A stretch of 64,000 nucleotides of DNA from positions 98,012,591-98,076,590 of the forward strand of contig CM073890.1 of assembly GCA_037176705.1 (NCBI GenBank), in the 5' to 3' direction. This DNA is from Molossus alvarezi (lineage: Eukaryota; Chordata; Mammalia; Chiroptera; Molossidae). The position numbers and the translations under genes were made by a program. Positions 32,431 to 45,212 of the stretch are shown here, one piece after another (within the stretch, counting starts at the first letter, position 1; each line of letters begins with the position of its first letter). Below the pieces are notes generated by a model, which made no database searches, was not told the origin of the DNA, and worked only from the letters and a program-made list of their open reading frames with translations.

Positions 32431-33506
32431 AATTAGTATTAAAATGATTTGAGGTTTTGTTACATGATAAATTCTGTTTACATTATAATAGCTTGACAGT
32501 TATTACTTTACATTTCTTTGGAATCATATCAGTAAGCATACCTATTGAATAATTAATTAAAAATGAGTAGAGGATGCAGAATTGATCAAATAACCAATTA
32601 TAACAGTCACTTTCAAGTACTTCCTTAAAGACCAAGATTTATAGATATGTGTTTAAAAAGTAACAGATGATATAAATTGTAACTGTAAGCAAACACGGTC
32701 TTTTTAGAGTTGCCTATGAAATAGGACCATTCCTTTGACAGTACCCTTTGATAGTCTCAGAATAATGTTCAACCTAAATTTGAACTTCATTCACATTAAA
32801 GAAAATCTCAACTTAGCTCTGTGTTGGAACTCTCTCATTTTGGAAGCTGGCTCAAGGTTTGAGAGTTAGTCATGTGTATCCCACAACTGACTGGCGTTTC
32901 AGACCAGTTTTAGTTTCAGATGGGAAGTCATAGTATTTTCTTTTAAGGGTTCTTTTATATGAGTCTAATGTCCTTGAAGAATGGCACTGTCTTACAAACT
33001 GCAAAAAGAAGAAGAAGATGATGATGATGACTAAAACTGGCTCCACTAACTTAACCCAATGCTAATGAGATTTCTTAGTTTTTTTTTGTAAATAGAACTA
33101 CGTATGTAATTAGTGTTGAGCAGCATATGGAACCCATCAGGAGTGTGTTTTTATATGTGCATCTCAAGGACATCCGATGAATTTTGTTTACAAATATATA
33201 CTTTAATATAACTTGCTGCTACAGACTGCAACGTGTTAAAATATTTCACAGATGTCTACTTCTTCATTTGCTTTAATAATATTTTGCCCAAAATACTGAA
33301 TTTGATGTTTTGAATTCTTCTGGGCTGTCACTTGGCCTATGCCCTTATTAAGTATTTTTAAAATTTTTAGTACCATTTTAATTCTTATATCTATAAGTTA
33401 ACTTATGCTCGTATAACCTAGCTTCATGCCAGACACTCCATATGCATTCGATAGAAGTCTGCACACAGGAAAAGAAAATGAATTCTTATAAACCTTGAAA
33501 TTAGTA
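32431..33506. other. Unannotated AT-rich DNA
   Basis: No gene or repeat recognised. A short AAG/ATG trinucleotide tract lies at about 33005-33030. I looked here for the missing 3' end of the next L1 and did not see it. Confidence 0.5.
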
Positions 33507-36500
33507 TTTTGGATTTCTTTGGATAAATACCCAACGAGGAATTTCTGGGACATATGGTAGTTATATTTTTAATTTTTTGAGGAACCTCCATACCATTTTA
33601 TTTATAGTGGCTGCACCAATTTGCAATCCCACCAACAATGTACAAGAGTTCTCTTTTCTCTTACTTTTGGTTTGTTGATTTATTGATAATATCCATTGTG
33701 ACAGGTATGAATGATATCTCATTGGGGTTTTAATTTGCATCTCTCTGATGATTAGTGATGTTGAATATCTTTTCATATGTCTGTTAGCAATTTGTATGTC
33801 CTCTTTGGAGAAATGTCTGTTTAGGCCCCCTGTCATTTTAATTGGATTATTTGCAATTATGTTGTATGAGTTCTTTATACATTTTGTATATTAATCCCTA
33901 TCTGATGTATCTTTGGTGAATATGTTCTCTCATTCAGTAGGTTGTCTTTTCGTTTAGTTGATGGTTTCTTTTGCTGTGCAAAAATTTTAGTTCAATGTAG
34001 TTCCATTTATGTTGTTTTTCCTTATGTTTCCCTTGCCCAAGGAAATTTATCAGAAATAATATTACTAAGATAAATGTCAGAGAGTTTATTCACTATGTAT
34101 TCTTCTAGAGGTTTTATGGTGTTTTAATCTTACCTTTAATTCTTTAATCCATTTTGAGTTTATTCTTGAATATGCTGTAAGAAGGTTGTCTAGTTTTATT
34201 TTTCACATGTATCTGTCCAGTTTTGCCAACACCATTTATTTAATAGACTATACTCCATTGTATATTATTGCCTACTTTGTCATAAATTAATTGACCACAT
34301 AGGCATGCGTTTATTTCTGAGCATTTTATTCTGTTCCACTGACATATGTCTGTTCTTATGCCATTATCATGTCATTTGGCTTGCCATAGCCTTGTAGAAT
34401 GGTTTGATATCAGGAACCATGATACCTCCAACTTTGGTTTTCATTCTCAAAATTTCTGTGGCCATACAGGGTCATTTGTGTTTCCATATAAACTTTTTAT
34501 CTTTTCTAGTTCTTTGAAAAATGCCTTTGAGGTTTTGATAGAGATTGCATTAAATCTCTAGATTACTTTGGGTAGTATGTGCATTTTAACTATGTTAATT
34601 CTTCCTATCCACAAGCATGGTATATACTTTCATTTATTTGTATGATCTTCTATTTCTTTCCTCAATGTCTTTACTTATCTGAGTAAAGATATTACATCCT
34701 TGGTTAAATTTATTCCTAGGTTATTTTTTATATAATTGAAAATAGGATTGTTTTCTTAATTTCCCTTTCTAAAAGTTTGTTATTGGTGTATGAAAATGCA
34801 ACCAGTTCCTGAATATTAATGTATCTTGCTACTTTACTGAATTCATTTGTCGTTTCTAATAGCATTTAGCAGCATCGTTGTTTTCTGTATATAGAAGCAT
34901 GCCATCTACAAATAATGACAGTTTTATTTCTTTCTATCCAATTTGGATGTCTTTTATTTTTTTTTTACTTATTCATTTTTGTCTGATTGCTATAGCTAGA
35001 ACTTTTAATACTATGTTGAATAAAAGTGGTGAAAGTGTGCATCATTGTCTTGTTCTTGATCTTAACAAAAACACTTTTAGCTTTTCCCAATTGAGTATGA
35101 TGTTAGGTGTGGGTTTCATATATGTGGCTTTATTATGTTGAGATATGTCCCTCTATTCCCACTATGCTGAGAGTTTTTATCATAAATGGATGCTGGATTT
35201 TGTCAAATGCTTTTTCTGCATCTATTGGTATGATCATATGACTTTTATACTTCATTTTGTTTATGTGGTGTATCACTTTAATTGATTTGCAGATATTATG
35301 CCTACCTTGTATTCCAGGAATAAATCCCACCTGATGTTTGAGTATGATCTTTTTAATATATTGCTGAATTTAGTTTGCTAATGTTTTGTTGAAAATTTTT
35401 GCTCCTATGTTTATCAGGGATATTGGCCTATAATTTCTCTTTTTTGGTAATGTAATGTCTTTGGTTTTCAAATCAGGGTAATGCTGGCTTCATAATATGG
35501 GCTTGGAAATGTCCCCTCCCCTTGAATTTTATTGACTAGTTTGAGAAGGACGAGTGTTAGTTTTTCTTTGGGTGTTTGGTAACATTCACCTGTGAAGCTA
35601 TCCTGTTCAAGACATTTGTTTGTTGGGAACAAATTTTGGGAATTTTTTGGTTACTGATTTGATCTCATTAGTAGTAATATGTCTGTTCACAATTTCTGTT
35701 TCTTCTTGATTCAGTCTGGGAAGATTGTATGTGTCTAGGAATTTATTGATTTCTTCCTGACTGTCCAATTATTTGTCATATAATTGTTCATAATATTTTC
35801 TTATAATCCTTTGTATTTTTATGGTGTCAGTGACCACTTCTCCTCTTTCATTTCTGATTTTATTTATTTGGGTTATCTTTCTTTAATTCTTGATGAATAT
35901 GGTTAAAGGTTTGTTAATTTTCTTTACCTTTTCAAAGAATCATCTCTTGGTTTCATTGATCTTGTATGTTGCTTTTTTTTTTTTTTTTTTACTTTATTTT
36001 GTTTATTTCCACTCTGATATTTATTATTTACTTCTTTCTATTCACTTTGGGTTGTTTGTTGTACTTATCCAATCCTTTTAGGTGCAAGGTTAGATTGTTC
36101 ATTTAAGATATTTCTTGTTTTTGGAGGTGGAACTATATTTCTCTGAATTTCCCTCTTCAAATTGTTTTTGCTGTGTCCTATAGATTTTACAACGTTGTAT
36201 TTACATTTTCAAATGTCTCAAAAGTATCCTTTGATTTCTTCCTTGATCTCACTGTTAACCCATTCATTGTTTAGTAGCACATTATTTAACCACCAAGGGT
36301 TTATACGTTTTTCCTTTTTTTTTCCTATTTGATTTCTAGTTTCATACATTTACGGTCAGAGTAAATACTTGATGTGATTTCAATCTGCTTAAATTTACTG
36401 AAACTTGTTTTGTGGCCTAAAATGTGCTCTCTTTTGGAAAATCTTCCATGTGTAGTTTAAAATAATTTATACTCTGTTGGGGTAAAATGCTCTGAAGATA

Positions 36501-37146
36501 TCCATTAAATCCATGTAGTCTAATGGGTTATTTAAGGCTGCTATTGTTGATTTTTGGTCTGGGAGATATAACCATTGATGTCAATGGGGTGTTAAAGTCC
36601 CCTGCTCTGATTATATTACTCTTGATCTCTCCTTTTAAGTTCATCAATATTTGCTTAATATACAGTGTGGGGGGAAAGTAGGTTTACAGTTGTGAGTATG
36701 CAAAACGCAGAGTTTATTCTTGCATTATCACTTATAATTACTGTATTATTTTCCATATGAACAACTGTAAACCTACTTTTGCCCCCTAGGTGCACCTATG
36801 TTTGGTGCATAAATGTTTACAAGGGTTATATCATCTTAGTGGATTGATCCTTTTATCGTTATAAAGTATCCTTCTTTGTCTCTTAATATAGTCTTTATTT
36901 TCGAGTCTATTTTGTCTGATATAAATATCATTACCCCAGCTTTTCTCACTTCCATTGGCACGCATCATGTTTTCTACTTCTTTATATTCAGTCTGTGGGT
37001 GCCTTAGATCTGAAGTGGGTCTCTTGTAAAGAGCATGTACACGGGTCTTATTTTTCTTTCCATTCCACTACCTTGTGTCTCTTGATTGGAGCATTGAACC
37101 CATTTACATTTAAAGTGATTATTGATAGGTATGTAGTTATTGCCAT
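33507..37146 (-). pseudogene. L1 ORF2 (endonuclease/RT), dead
   Basis: ORF2 starts at 37146 with MAITTYLSII, the N-terminal edge of the AP-endonuclease domain. The RT domain keeps [19 protein letters not shown] near 35220-35160. The RT active-site motif, F-A-D-D in working L1s, reads F-V-D-G-M at 34912-34898, so one catalytic aspartate is lost. The C-terminal part at 33836-33561 keeps [18 protein letters not shown] and WRFLKKL, and text stops soon after. ORF2 would cut target DNA and copy L1 RNA, but this copy cannot. Confidence 0.85.
36663..36786. mobile_element. Mariner-type MITE, 124 bp
   Basis: Ends are long inverted repeats: left GGAAAGTAGGTTTACAGTTGT, right ACAACTGTAAACCTACTTTTGC. The duplicated target is TA (36661-36662 and 36787-36788), the signature of Tc1/mariner elements. 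It has no coding capacity. Host L1 text resumes on both sides ('tttgcttaata' / 'ggtgcacctatgtttgg'), so it inserted into an existing L1. Confidence 0.82.
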
Positions 37147-37147
37147 T

Positions 37148-38050
37148 TTATTATTTATATTTATCTTCTTTTTTTCCTTCTTTTTAAAGAAGTCCCTTTT
37201 ACATTTCTAGTAATATTGTATTGGCCGTGATGAACCCTTTAGTTTTTTGCTGTCTAGGAAATTTTTTACCTCTCCTTCAATTTTAAATGATAGCCTTGCT
37301 TAGTAGAGTAGTATTGTTGTAGGACCTTGCTTTTCATCACTTTAAATATTTGTGCCAGTTCCTCCTGGCCTGTAAAGTTTCTGTTGAAAAATTAGCTAAC
37401 AGTCCTCTGGGAGCTCCCTTTTACATAACTAATCACCTTTCTCTTGCTGTTTAATATTTTTTCTTTGTCTTTAACATTGAAACTTTAATTAAGATGTATC
37501 TTGCTGTAGGCCTCATTAATTTTTCATGTTTGGGACTATGTGCTTCCTGGACTTATATGTCTATTTCCTTCATCAGGTTAGAGAAGTTTTCAGTTATTAT
37601 TTTTTAAAATAGTTTCTCAAACCCTTACTTATTTTCTTCTCCTCTGGTAACCCTATGATGTGAATGTTGTCACACTTGATGTTATCCTAGAAGTTCTTTA
37701 AATTAGCCTAATTTAAAAAAAATTTTTTTTCCACTCTTTTCATTGAGTGTTTTTTTCTATTTTGTCTTCCAAATCACTGATTCAGTCCTCAGCTTTATCT
37801 AATCAACTGTTGATTCTTTCTAGTGTATTCTTCATTTCAGTTATTGTACTTTTACTGTCTCATTGATTCTTTGTTATAATTTCTCTGTCCTTTTTTATGC
37901 TTACTATCGCTTTGAATTCTCAATGAGTTTCTTCATCTATTCTTCTTTTAAGTTCCTTGAGCATTTTTATAATCATTATTTTGAATTCCGAATCTGGTTG
38001 ATTACTTGCCTCCATTTCGTTTAGTCCTAAGATTTCTCCTGTTTTCTCAT
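37148..38050 (-). pseudogene. L1 ORF1 protein, degenerate
   Basis: Antisense phrases parallel those of the ORF1 at 17863-18788: coiled-coil region 'ttccttgagcatttttataatc', 'tcttccaaatcactgattcag', then the C-terminal domain region 'ttcctcctggcctgtaaagtttc'. The stop is one base before the ORF2 ATG (TAA-A-ATG), exactly as in the HAL1. Several in-frame stops, one within the first dozen codons after 38050, make it non-functional. No heptad expansion like that of the HAL1 is visible. Confidence 0.78.
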
Positions 38051-39845
38051 TTGGGGTATGTTTCTTTGTCTTGGCTGCCTCTTTGTGTTTGTTTCTTTGT
38101 ATTGGGTAGATCTGCTATATATTCCAGTCTAGCAGGGTGGCCTTATGTGGTAGGTGTCCTATGGGGCTCCGTCATGCAGTCTCCACCATCACCTGAACCA
38201 AGAACTCCAGAAGTTTCCTTGTGTGTGTGATGTGTGCCCTCCTATTGTAGATTAGCCTTGATTGCTATGGGATGTCAGTTCAGTGTTTGGGGTTAACCCT
38301 CAGATTGAGTGGCTGTGAAGATTAACCAGGTCTATAGCACATGAATCACTTTTTAGGATTTGCCACAGTGGACTTTGGTGCCTGCAGAGACCACCATTTG
38401 TGTTTACCTCTTGTGGAGCTAATTAGGTGATACTCTGTTGTGGTCTAAAATCAGCCACCAGGTGTGTTGGTTCCGGGGCCTTTGGGGAGGGTTTTCCAAG
38501 GTCAACCACTACTTGTGACTTGCTCAGGCCTACCTGGTAGGAGCTACAAAACAATCTGCATTCAGTAGCTGCCTGTGCTGGTCCTGGAGGCATATGGGAT
38601 TGTCTATGCCGTGAATGGAAGCATACTGCCACCTGGGGCCACTCAGAAATAGTCATAGAGATCCCCAAGGTTTATAACTGCCACTGGCTTCCCATAAACC
38701 TCAGTTGCTGAAAGATCATTGGGTGGTATGCCAATTGGTTCAGATTTGTTGCCATTGCTGAACCTGGAGCCACTCAATAAGAGGCAAAGGGCACACCAAG
38801 CCCAGCTGCCAACTGCCTGGAGCCTGTGGATTTTTGAAAAATTTTAAGAAAGACTGTTGTGGCCTGGCCAGTGTGACTCAGTGGTTGAGCATCCACCCAT
38901 GCACTGGGAGGTTGCCAGTTGGATTCCTGGTCAGGGCACATGCCCAGGTTTTGGGCCCGATCCTCAGTGAGTGGCAACAGGAGGTGGCCAGTCGATGTTC
39001 TCTCTCATTGATGTTTCTATCTTTCTCTCTCCCTCTCCCTTCCTCTCTGTCTAAAACCAATAAAGAAAAAACCTATATATATATATAAAAAGAAAGACTG
39101 CTGCGTGAACCAACACCAGCTGTCCACAGCCAAAAGAGCCTCTGGTGGTTCATGAACTAGATAAGGAGGGGCCTCAGAGAACCATCCAGGTGGAGAGAGT
39201 GGTGTTCACCAGGCTAAGGTAGATTCATATTTAGCCTGTATAGGAAAGGTTTAACACAGGAAAGATGGAGCCCACCATTAACAGAGATAATGGCAGCTGT
39301 CTTTCCAGCTCTTACCCTGAAGGCACATAACAGTTTCTTCATGTATGGCTCTGGCTCCCTGCAAGCCTCTGTCTTTCTGCCAGAGCCAGGGTGAATGCCT
39401 GCATGTGAGTGAGTCTGTGCATGGCCCTTTAAGAGGAATACCTGGTTTTCCAGCAGCCTTCTGTCTCACCTGGAAGGACAGAATCCCAGCTGATTTTTGC
39501 AGCTAGATGTCCTAAGGCTCCTCTTCCAGGCATTGGTGCTCTGGGCTGGGGAGTCCAGTCTGGAGCTGTGATTCTTCGTTCCTCAAGGGGACCTCTGTAG
39601 GTGAGATATCCCTCCCATTGTCCAAAGCTGCAGTAGGTGTGAGATCAGCCCATTTTAAGTCTCTACCTCTCCTGCTAGTCCTGATTTGGTTTCTTTATAT
39701 CTGTAGTTACAGAATTTCTGTTATAGGAAGCATGTCTCTGGATGGTTCTCCAGGTTGACTGTTTTTTCATTTAGTTGTCATTTTGATGTGGTCATGGGAA
39801 GAGGTGAGCATAGCATGTACCTACTATGCCACCTTGACCAGAACA
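38051..39845 (-). promoter_or_regulatory. L1 5' UTR, SINE-interrupted
   Basis: Shares 'tagcagggtggccttatgtgg', 'taggtgtcctatgggg' and 'gtagattagccttgattgc' with the two other L1-type 5' UTRs in the window. The element start reads CTGGTCAAGGTGGCATA on the minus strand (39842-39826), a YY1-like site with one key base changed. Open frames of 67-81 codons here are not genes. Confidence 0.7.
38862..39089 (+). mobile_element. Ves-type SINE, type B, nested in L1
   Basis: Head GCCTGGCCAGTGTGACTCAGTGG, tail GTCTAAAACCAATAAAG with a short (TA)n. A 16-bp target duplication aagaaagactgYtgYg lies at 38846-38861 and 39090-39105 with two mismatches. It splits the L1 5' UTR. Confidence 0.94.
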
Positions 39846-41810
39846 CTGTCACCTACGTTTTCTTAAAGCACTATATGTTAGTATATCTTAAGGTAAAAAA
39901 TAAAATAAAATAAAATAAACTCAGGAAATTAATTACCCAATTAATACTATAAAGGTGATAATAAGAATGTTCACATTTAGATTGATTCGAACTAAGTCTT
40001 AGACACTTAAACCTAGAGATTTGGGCAAAAACTGTCAAATGGCTAAAATAAAGAAAGAAAACAGAAACAGTGTCAACTAGAACTTGGGAATAAACCCAGA
40101 ATTTAATCTTTTAATGATGTGTTTAATACAGCAGGTCATATTATTGTAGCATATTTTACGTCAAAATGCTGAATGTATTTGATCATTTACAATTATCTTC
40201 TTTGCCATACTTTTAGAAAATGTTTATGGTTGAAAGATTTATTTTACCATATATTTTTACATCTTCTATAGAATTTAAATCCATTAATTAGGATGGCTAC
40301 TTTAAATAATATTTCCCCCCAGCTAATTGTACTTTCTAGTCTAAATCTAGTCTAAACTAATAAATAGACTCAAACTCCAAAATAAAATATTTAGAAAGAC
40401 TATGTTTTCAGATTTCAAATGTATTTTTTTAATAATTTGCAAATAAAATTTTGAATATGTGAACATTTCAGGTTTCGAGCTATTCACTGTTTCTAGGTCT
40501 TGTAAGTTTTTTTTAATGTTTAATTTGAAAGAAACTAAACAAAAAATTTATTAAATTTGAAATGTCTTTAAAATATAAATGTAAAATATTTGACATATAA
40601 TTAATAAGTACACCCATTTAAAATCATTTTATAACTTTTATTTTGCATTCTTAATTCTATAAGGGTAAGAATTTATGATGTATCATTATTATAGCACGTT
40701 TTACAGTAGAAAGAAGTTATAGTATAATACCTACTTTTAATCCATGCACTGTAATGTATAAAGCTATTATTTTTAATGGAGGCTAAAATTTAGAAAATTT
40801 AGATACCTAATTAAAGATGTCCATATACCACAAACAAACCAACCGATGCCTCTTCTTAAATGAGAACATCACATTAAAAGAAAAGTTTTTTTGTGTGTGT
40901 ATAAGAGTTTAGCTTTTCCTAAACTATGAAAAAAGTTAGATGACCATCATTTGAAAAATAAGCTGAACTAGGTGTGATATGGTATAATATGCCATTCAAT
41001 ACCAGAAAAAATAAAGGACATGTTTTATCCCATAGGTGAATTGAAATACAGGAGTATATTAATATAGTAGCATAATTTTACTACTGTCCTATTACATACC
41101 TAAAACAAATTGAGGGACTTTATTTACAGGAGAGTAGGATGATTGATTCTGGGAGGACCTCCTCTCCTCATTGATATGGTCTGTGTAGATTAGAGAAGAA
41201 TTTTGACATTGATAATAGTTAACTCTTATGTTGAATATAAAACATCATTATTTTACAAATAAAAAACTTTTCTAACTCAATTTATAAAATTATAAAACCA
41301 GCCATTGCTGCATCTTCAATTAAAAAGTATAAAATTCTTATTTAGGTTGAATACATTTAGTGAGCTCTTGAGAAAAACATTGAAATTCATTTAAACTAAA
41401 CATTTAATTGCAGGTAGGAATAACTTAATAGTATCCAGAAAAGGGGAAAGGACCCATATACCGAGGGATTCCTGACTACTGTTAGCACTGATAATAGATA
41501 GGTTAGTGACTAGGAAAGTAGAAACTGCTTATTCATCAGAGTAAATCTGGTATTGAAACGGAACATAATACAACTTTGAGTATTTAATTCATGCCTCCGA
41601 ATGCCCTCACTTATAAAATGATAGTATTAAACTTCACAATTATTCAACCTCCTTTCAGTTCTTTATAATTATTTTGGGAAATGGTTACTTTGATTAAAAA
41701 ATTATTAACACGTAAAACAAAACACTTAGCATGTCTTCCCCCAAAGCTCCTAATGTAGCTCAAGGCAAGCACTGAATATACACATAAAATATAATTCTAA
41801 GTCTGCTTTG
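39846..41810. other. Unannotated AT-rich DNA
   Basis: A (TAAAA)n run lies at 39893-39919. Otherwise 2 kb of very AT-rich DNA with no gene or repeat recognised. Confidence 0.55.
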
Positions 41811-41825
41811 AATCTGAAGACTGAA

Positions 41826-42043
41826 CGTGGCCAGTGTGGCTCAGTGGTTGAGCATCAACCCATGCTCCAAGAGGTCACCAGTTCAATTCCCAGTCAGGGC
41901 ACATGTCCGAGTTGCGGGCTGATCCCCAGAGGGGCATGCAGGAGGCAGCCAATTGATGTCCTCTCATCAATGTTTCTATCTCTCTCTCCCTCTCTCTTCT
42001 TCTCTCTTTAAAATCAAATTTTTTTTTTAAAGAAAAATATTTA
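41826..42043 (+). mobile_element. Ves-type SINE, type B
   Basis: Head CGTGGCCAGTGTGGCTCAGTGG, B box AGTTCAATTCC, CT body, tail TTTAAAATCAAATT. A 15-bp target duplication aatctgRagaYtgaa lies at 41811-41825 and 42044-42058 with two mismatches. Confidence 0.93.
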
Positions 42044-42058
42044 AATCTGGAGATTGAA

Positions 42059-43639
42059 AACTTGTAGGTTTCAGAAATGGGAAGCCATGACTCATGGATT
42101 GTCAAATTTAGAACCAGAGTAATGTTTGTACAAACTAGTAGCTACAGAATTGTTCCCTGTGGTCTCTGCATGTAAGAAGCAGTCAAACAGTTGGGTCCTA
42201 ATAGTCTTCTAAGACACAAATCAAGAAGCTTTGTCAGTAAGGCTGATGGTTGCCGTCTATATTATCTTTGGATTGAAAAAAAAAACCTTGGGCCAGATTG
42301 GCAGCTTCTTCTCTACCTCTTTCCACTTTAAGGCTTTTCACCATACAATTCCCCAAAGCCCTGGATGTACTCCTTGTGGAGGAAGGGCTGGAGAAGCATT
42401 TGTAAGCTTCACACAGAAAAATATAAGAGTTGTGAAACCATTAACTGGTCACAAGTAAAGTCTTAGGAATATAGTGAAACTCTCCTTCACTAACTGAAAA
42501 ACCATATGAAGAAAATTTATGTACTATAGGTAATATCTTTTTTCATTTATGACATATAAATACAAATCTTTTAAGCAGAAAATTCAGTCAAATGAGATTC
42601 ATTGGTAGTTTGAGTTCAAAGTCAGTGAGCAAATGGAAATCATTGCAGCATCTACTTTCATTTCCCTAGTGGACATTAGACCACTCAAAACATGTCCCAT
42701 AATTTACAGTCCCTTGATAGTCATTGAATACACACATTGAAAGTACACTGGCTGAACACTTCAGAAAGATTGAGTGCAGAGGACCTGCTTACGTTACTTT
42801 TGGCTCTATCCCTCATTTTGCTTTTAATTTTTTTCTTGAGATTTATTTCAATTTGATTCTTCTATCTAAACAAATGCTTTGGGAAAAGAGATGAACAGCA
42901 GCATGATTGCAATTGTGATTTTTACTTTCAGAGACATTATAATGTGAAGACAGAAGAAAGACAAAATAAAATCTGCAATTTATCATAAATAATTTTTAAA
43001 CCACAAGAACAACAGAATCAAGCAGTAAATGAGAAAGATGATATTTGAGCCATTTCCTAAATGTACAGTGGGATTTTTTTTGAAATGTGTTTAGTATTTG
43101 TATTTTAATTGGTTCATTAATATTTGGGGAAATGAGGAAATATAGTGCTGTATTTAAAAGTTTGAAATGTCAAAATTGTCATTCTTTTAACTCTAATGAT
43201 TCCAAATCTCTGTATTTTCTGTGTTCTAAGAAACTTTAAATTCTTAGACATGTATTTTATTGAAAGTCATTCTTTAAGTGATTTGCTTGTAGTATAGCAT
43301 GGAATCTCCTTAGAGAATAACATTTAATATTTCCGAGGCTATAGATCAAAGTAGTGAGGATTTTGACTTGATTTTATAAAGACTTGCAAGTATTCCAAAC
43401 ATGTAATGGGAGAATGGGACCTGACAAAACAGCTGTTTGCAAAGCAGTAAAATAGTTTGGTTTTCTTTTTTTCTCTCCTTGTCTCCTTCTCCCTTTCTCT
43501 TTCTCATTTTCTTTTCTCTCTCTGTGTTTCTCCTTCTAGTTCCTTGGAGTATGTTTGTGATATCAACCAAAGGTTGTCCTAGGGAACTCTATTTTCTCAT
43601 CATACAAACACACACACTGTGTCCGTGGGGAGGTATATC
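42059..43639. other. Unannotated DNA with CT-rich tract
   Basis: A polypyrimidine tract of about 90 bp lies at 43458-43542, ending 'ttctagttcc'. No exon follows that I can recognise. No interspersed repeat identified. Confidence 0.5.
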
Positions 43640-43785
43640 AATAGATATATACATATATGTGGGGAGATTATATACATATATATGTATGTATGTATATATA
43701 TATACACACACACATACACACACATATATGTGCATATGTATGTATATATCTATATGTGCATTGTGTATATATATATACATTTCAG
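43640..43785. repeat. Compound (TA)n/(CA)n/(GTAT)n microsatellite
   Basis: Mixed alternating purine-pyrimidine tract with ATAC, GTAT, CACA and ATAT blocks. The 63- to 131-codon frames through it (I/Y/H-rich) are repeat artefacts. Confidence 0.92.
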
Positions 43786-43970
43786 ATGTTTTGACTGTTG
43801 CCTGGAGTCAAACAATGTACCACTCACTGTGACCAAATTAACTTTTTCTGTCCACTAAGTTTGGTTTACTTTAATAAATTGCATTTTATTGAGATGAAGA
43901 CAGTGGAAAAAAGGAACTGGTTAACAAGAAAATGTTCATTAGTTAATATTTTTCTGTGCTAAAGACAAAG

Positions 43971-44160
43971 GAGCCCGCTGGTGTGGCTCAGTGGACTGAG
44001 CATCGTTCCGTGGACTGAGAAGTCCCAGTTTGATTCCTGGTCAGGGCCAATAGGGGGCATACAGGAGGCAGTTGATTGATGCTTCTCTCTCCCATCAATG
44101 TTTCTATCTCTCCCCTCCTCTCTCCCTAAAAAAGTAAATAAATAAAAACATATTTTAAAA
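43971..44160 (+). mobile_element. Ves-type SINE, type B
   Basis: Head GAGCCCGCTGGTGTGGCTCAG, B-box-like GTTTGATTCC, short CT body, tail CCCTAAAAAAGTAAATAAAT. Target duplication only approximate (aaagacaaagg / aaagataaatg). Confidence 0.9.
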
Positions 44161-44164
44161 AGAT

Positions 44165-45212
44165 AAATGAGAACATATGCAAATGATTTAAGTAACAACA
44201 ACCAGAAATTGATTTGAGTATTTGCAAGAGATAGTTCTTCTGTCTTAAGTATTTATAAGTCTTTCAATTTCAAGAATTCTACATACATAAAAGATTTTTT
44301 TTTAAGACACTATATTCCTTTTCTGCTACTTAATAGGTAGATAGAAAATCACATGCTCAAAGGTAATTTTTTTTGCTTTTGGAGTATAATAAGGTAAAAA
44401 TAGACCCTGAAGAGATTTCATAAGCAATCTTCTTATTTTATTTCCTATTTATTTTTGCTATTAACTTTCTCACTTACTTTCACTTTATTCTTTTTATTGA
44501 TCCCCCTTGTACCTTTTGTATTTGAAATATTTAATCAATGTTTCAGTTTTCTTTTTTCTCAAATCCTTGTGATACTTGTTAACCTTCTGTCTCAAACCCA
44601 TGTGACATAGTATTATATTAAATAACTTTACATATTTTTTTCTTTTTATAACATTTTGGTGGTTTTATAGTAATTGGAGACATCGTTTTTGATATTTGTA
44701 AGTTAATAGAGATTTTAATAATTTATGCATGCTATTCATACAGAATTCGTAATAATTAAAGACAATAAGACTAGAAAAGTTCTCAGAAAATGTAATCTCC
44801 TTTGCCCTTTTTTAAACAAGCTCAAATCTTTCCTTTCAATTATATTCATTTTGCCTTGGTGAAAAATGACATCACATATTATGGGCTTTGATAACTAAAA
44901 TATAAACGTATAATTTGAAAAGTAGTCACAATTCTTTTTTTGATCTGTTTTTGGAAAAACTGTGCTGCCTCATTTATAGAGATTTGGAGTGATAATGAAG
45001 GATGGCATCGATTTCAAACTAAGTCAACATTTCTAACTCTATTTCCTAATGCTTACAATGGTTGAATTGTCTCTTTTCATGAAGCTGGGAACATAAGCCA
45101 AGGAAATAATGCAGACATGGGTAATACAAATTCTAAATATAAAACTTCCGAAGGAGGAGTAAAGGATTTTCAGGTAAAGCAAAAGCAAGCTATATATAAT
45201 AAACATTTGTAT
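44165..45212. other. Unannotated AT-rich DNA
   Basis: No gene or repeat recognised. Confidence 0.5.

Larger units (their letters stand above)
33507..39845 (-). mobile_element. L1, 5' complete and 3' truncated, 6.3 kb
   Basis: Minus-strand L1. From 39845 down: 5' UTR with a decayed YY1-like start, ORF1 (38050-37148), a one-base spacer, then ORF2 from 37146 to a break at 33507. A SINE (38862-39089) and a mariner-type MITE (36663-36786) are nested in it. The break falls in the ORF2 C-terminal domain, so the last ORF2 codons, the 3' UTR and the A-tail are absent. Normal L1 insertions lose the 5' end instead. Many stops and frameshifts show that it is old. Confidence 0.85.

Noticed and set aside
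43458..43560. Polypyrimidine tract ending in AG as a splice acceptor
   Set aside because: No coding exon, branch-point context or downstream donor could be recognised.
43437..43858. Frames of 63-131 codons rich in I, Y and H
   Set aside because: They are translations of the alternating TA/CA/GT microsatellite.
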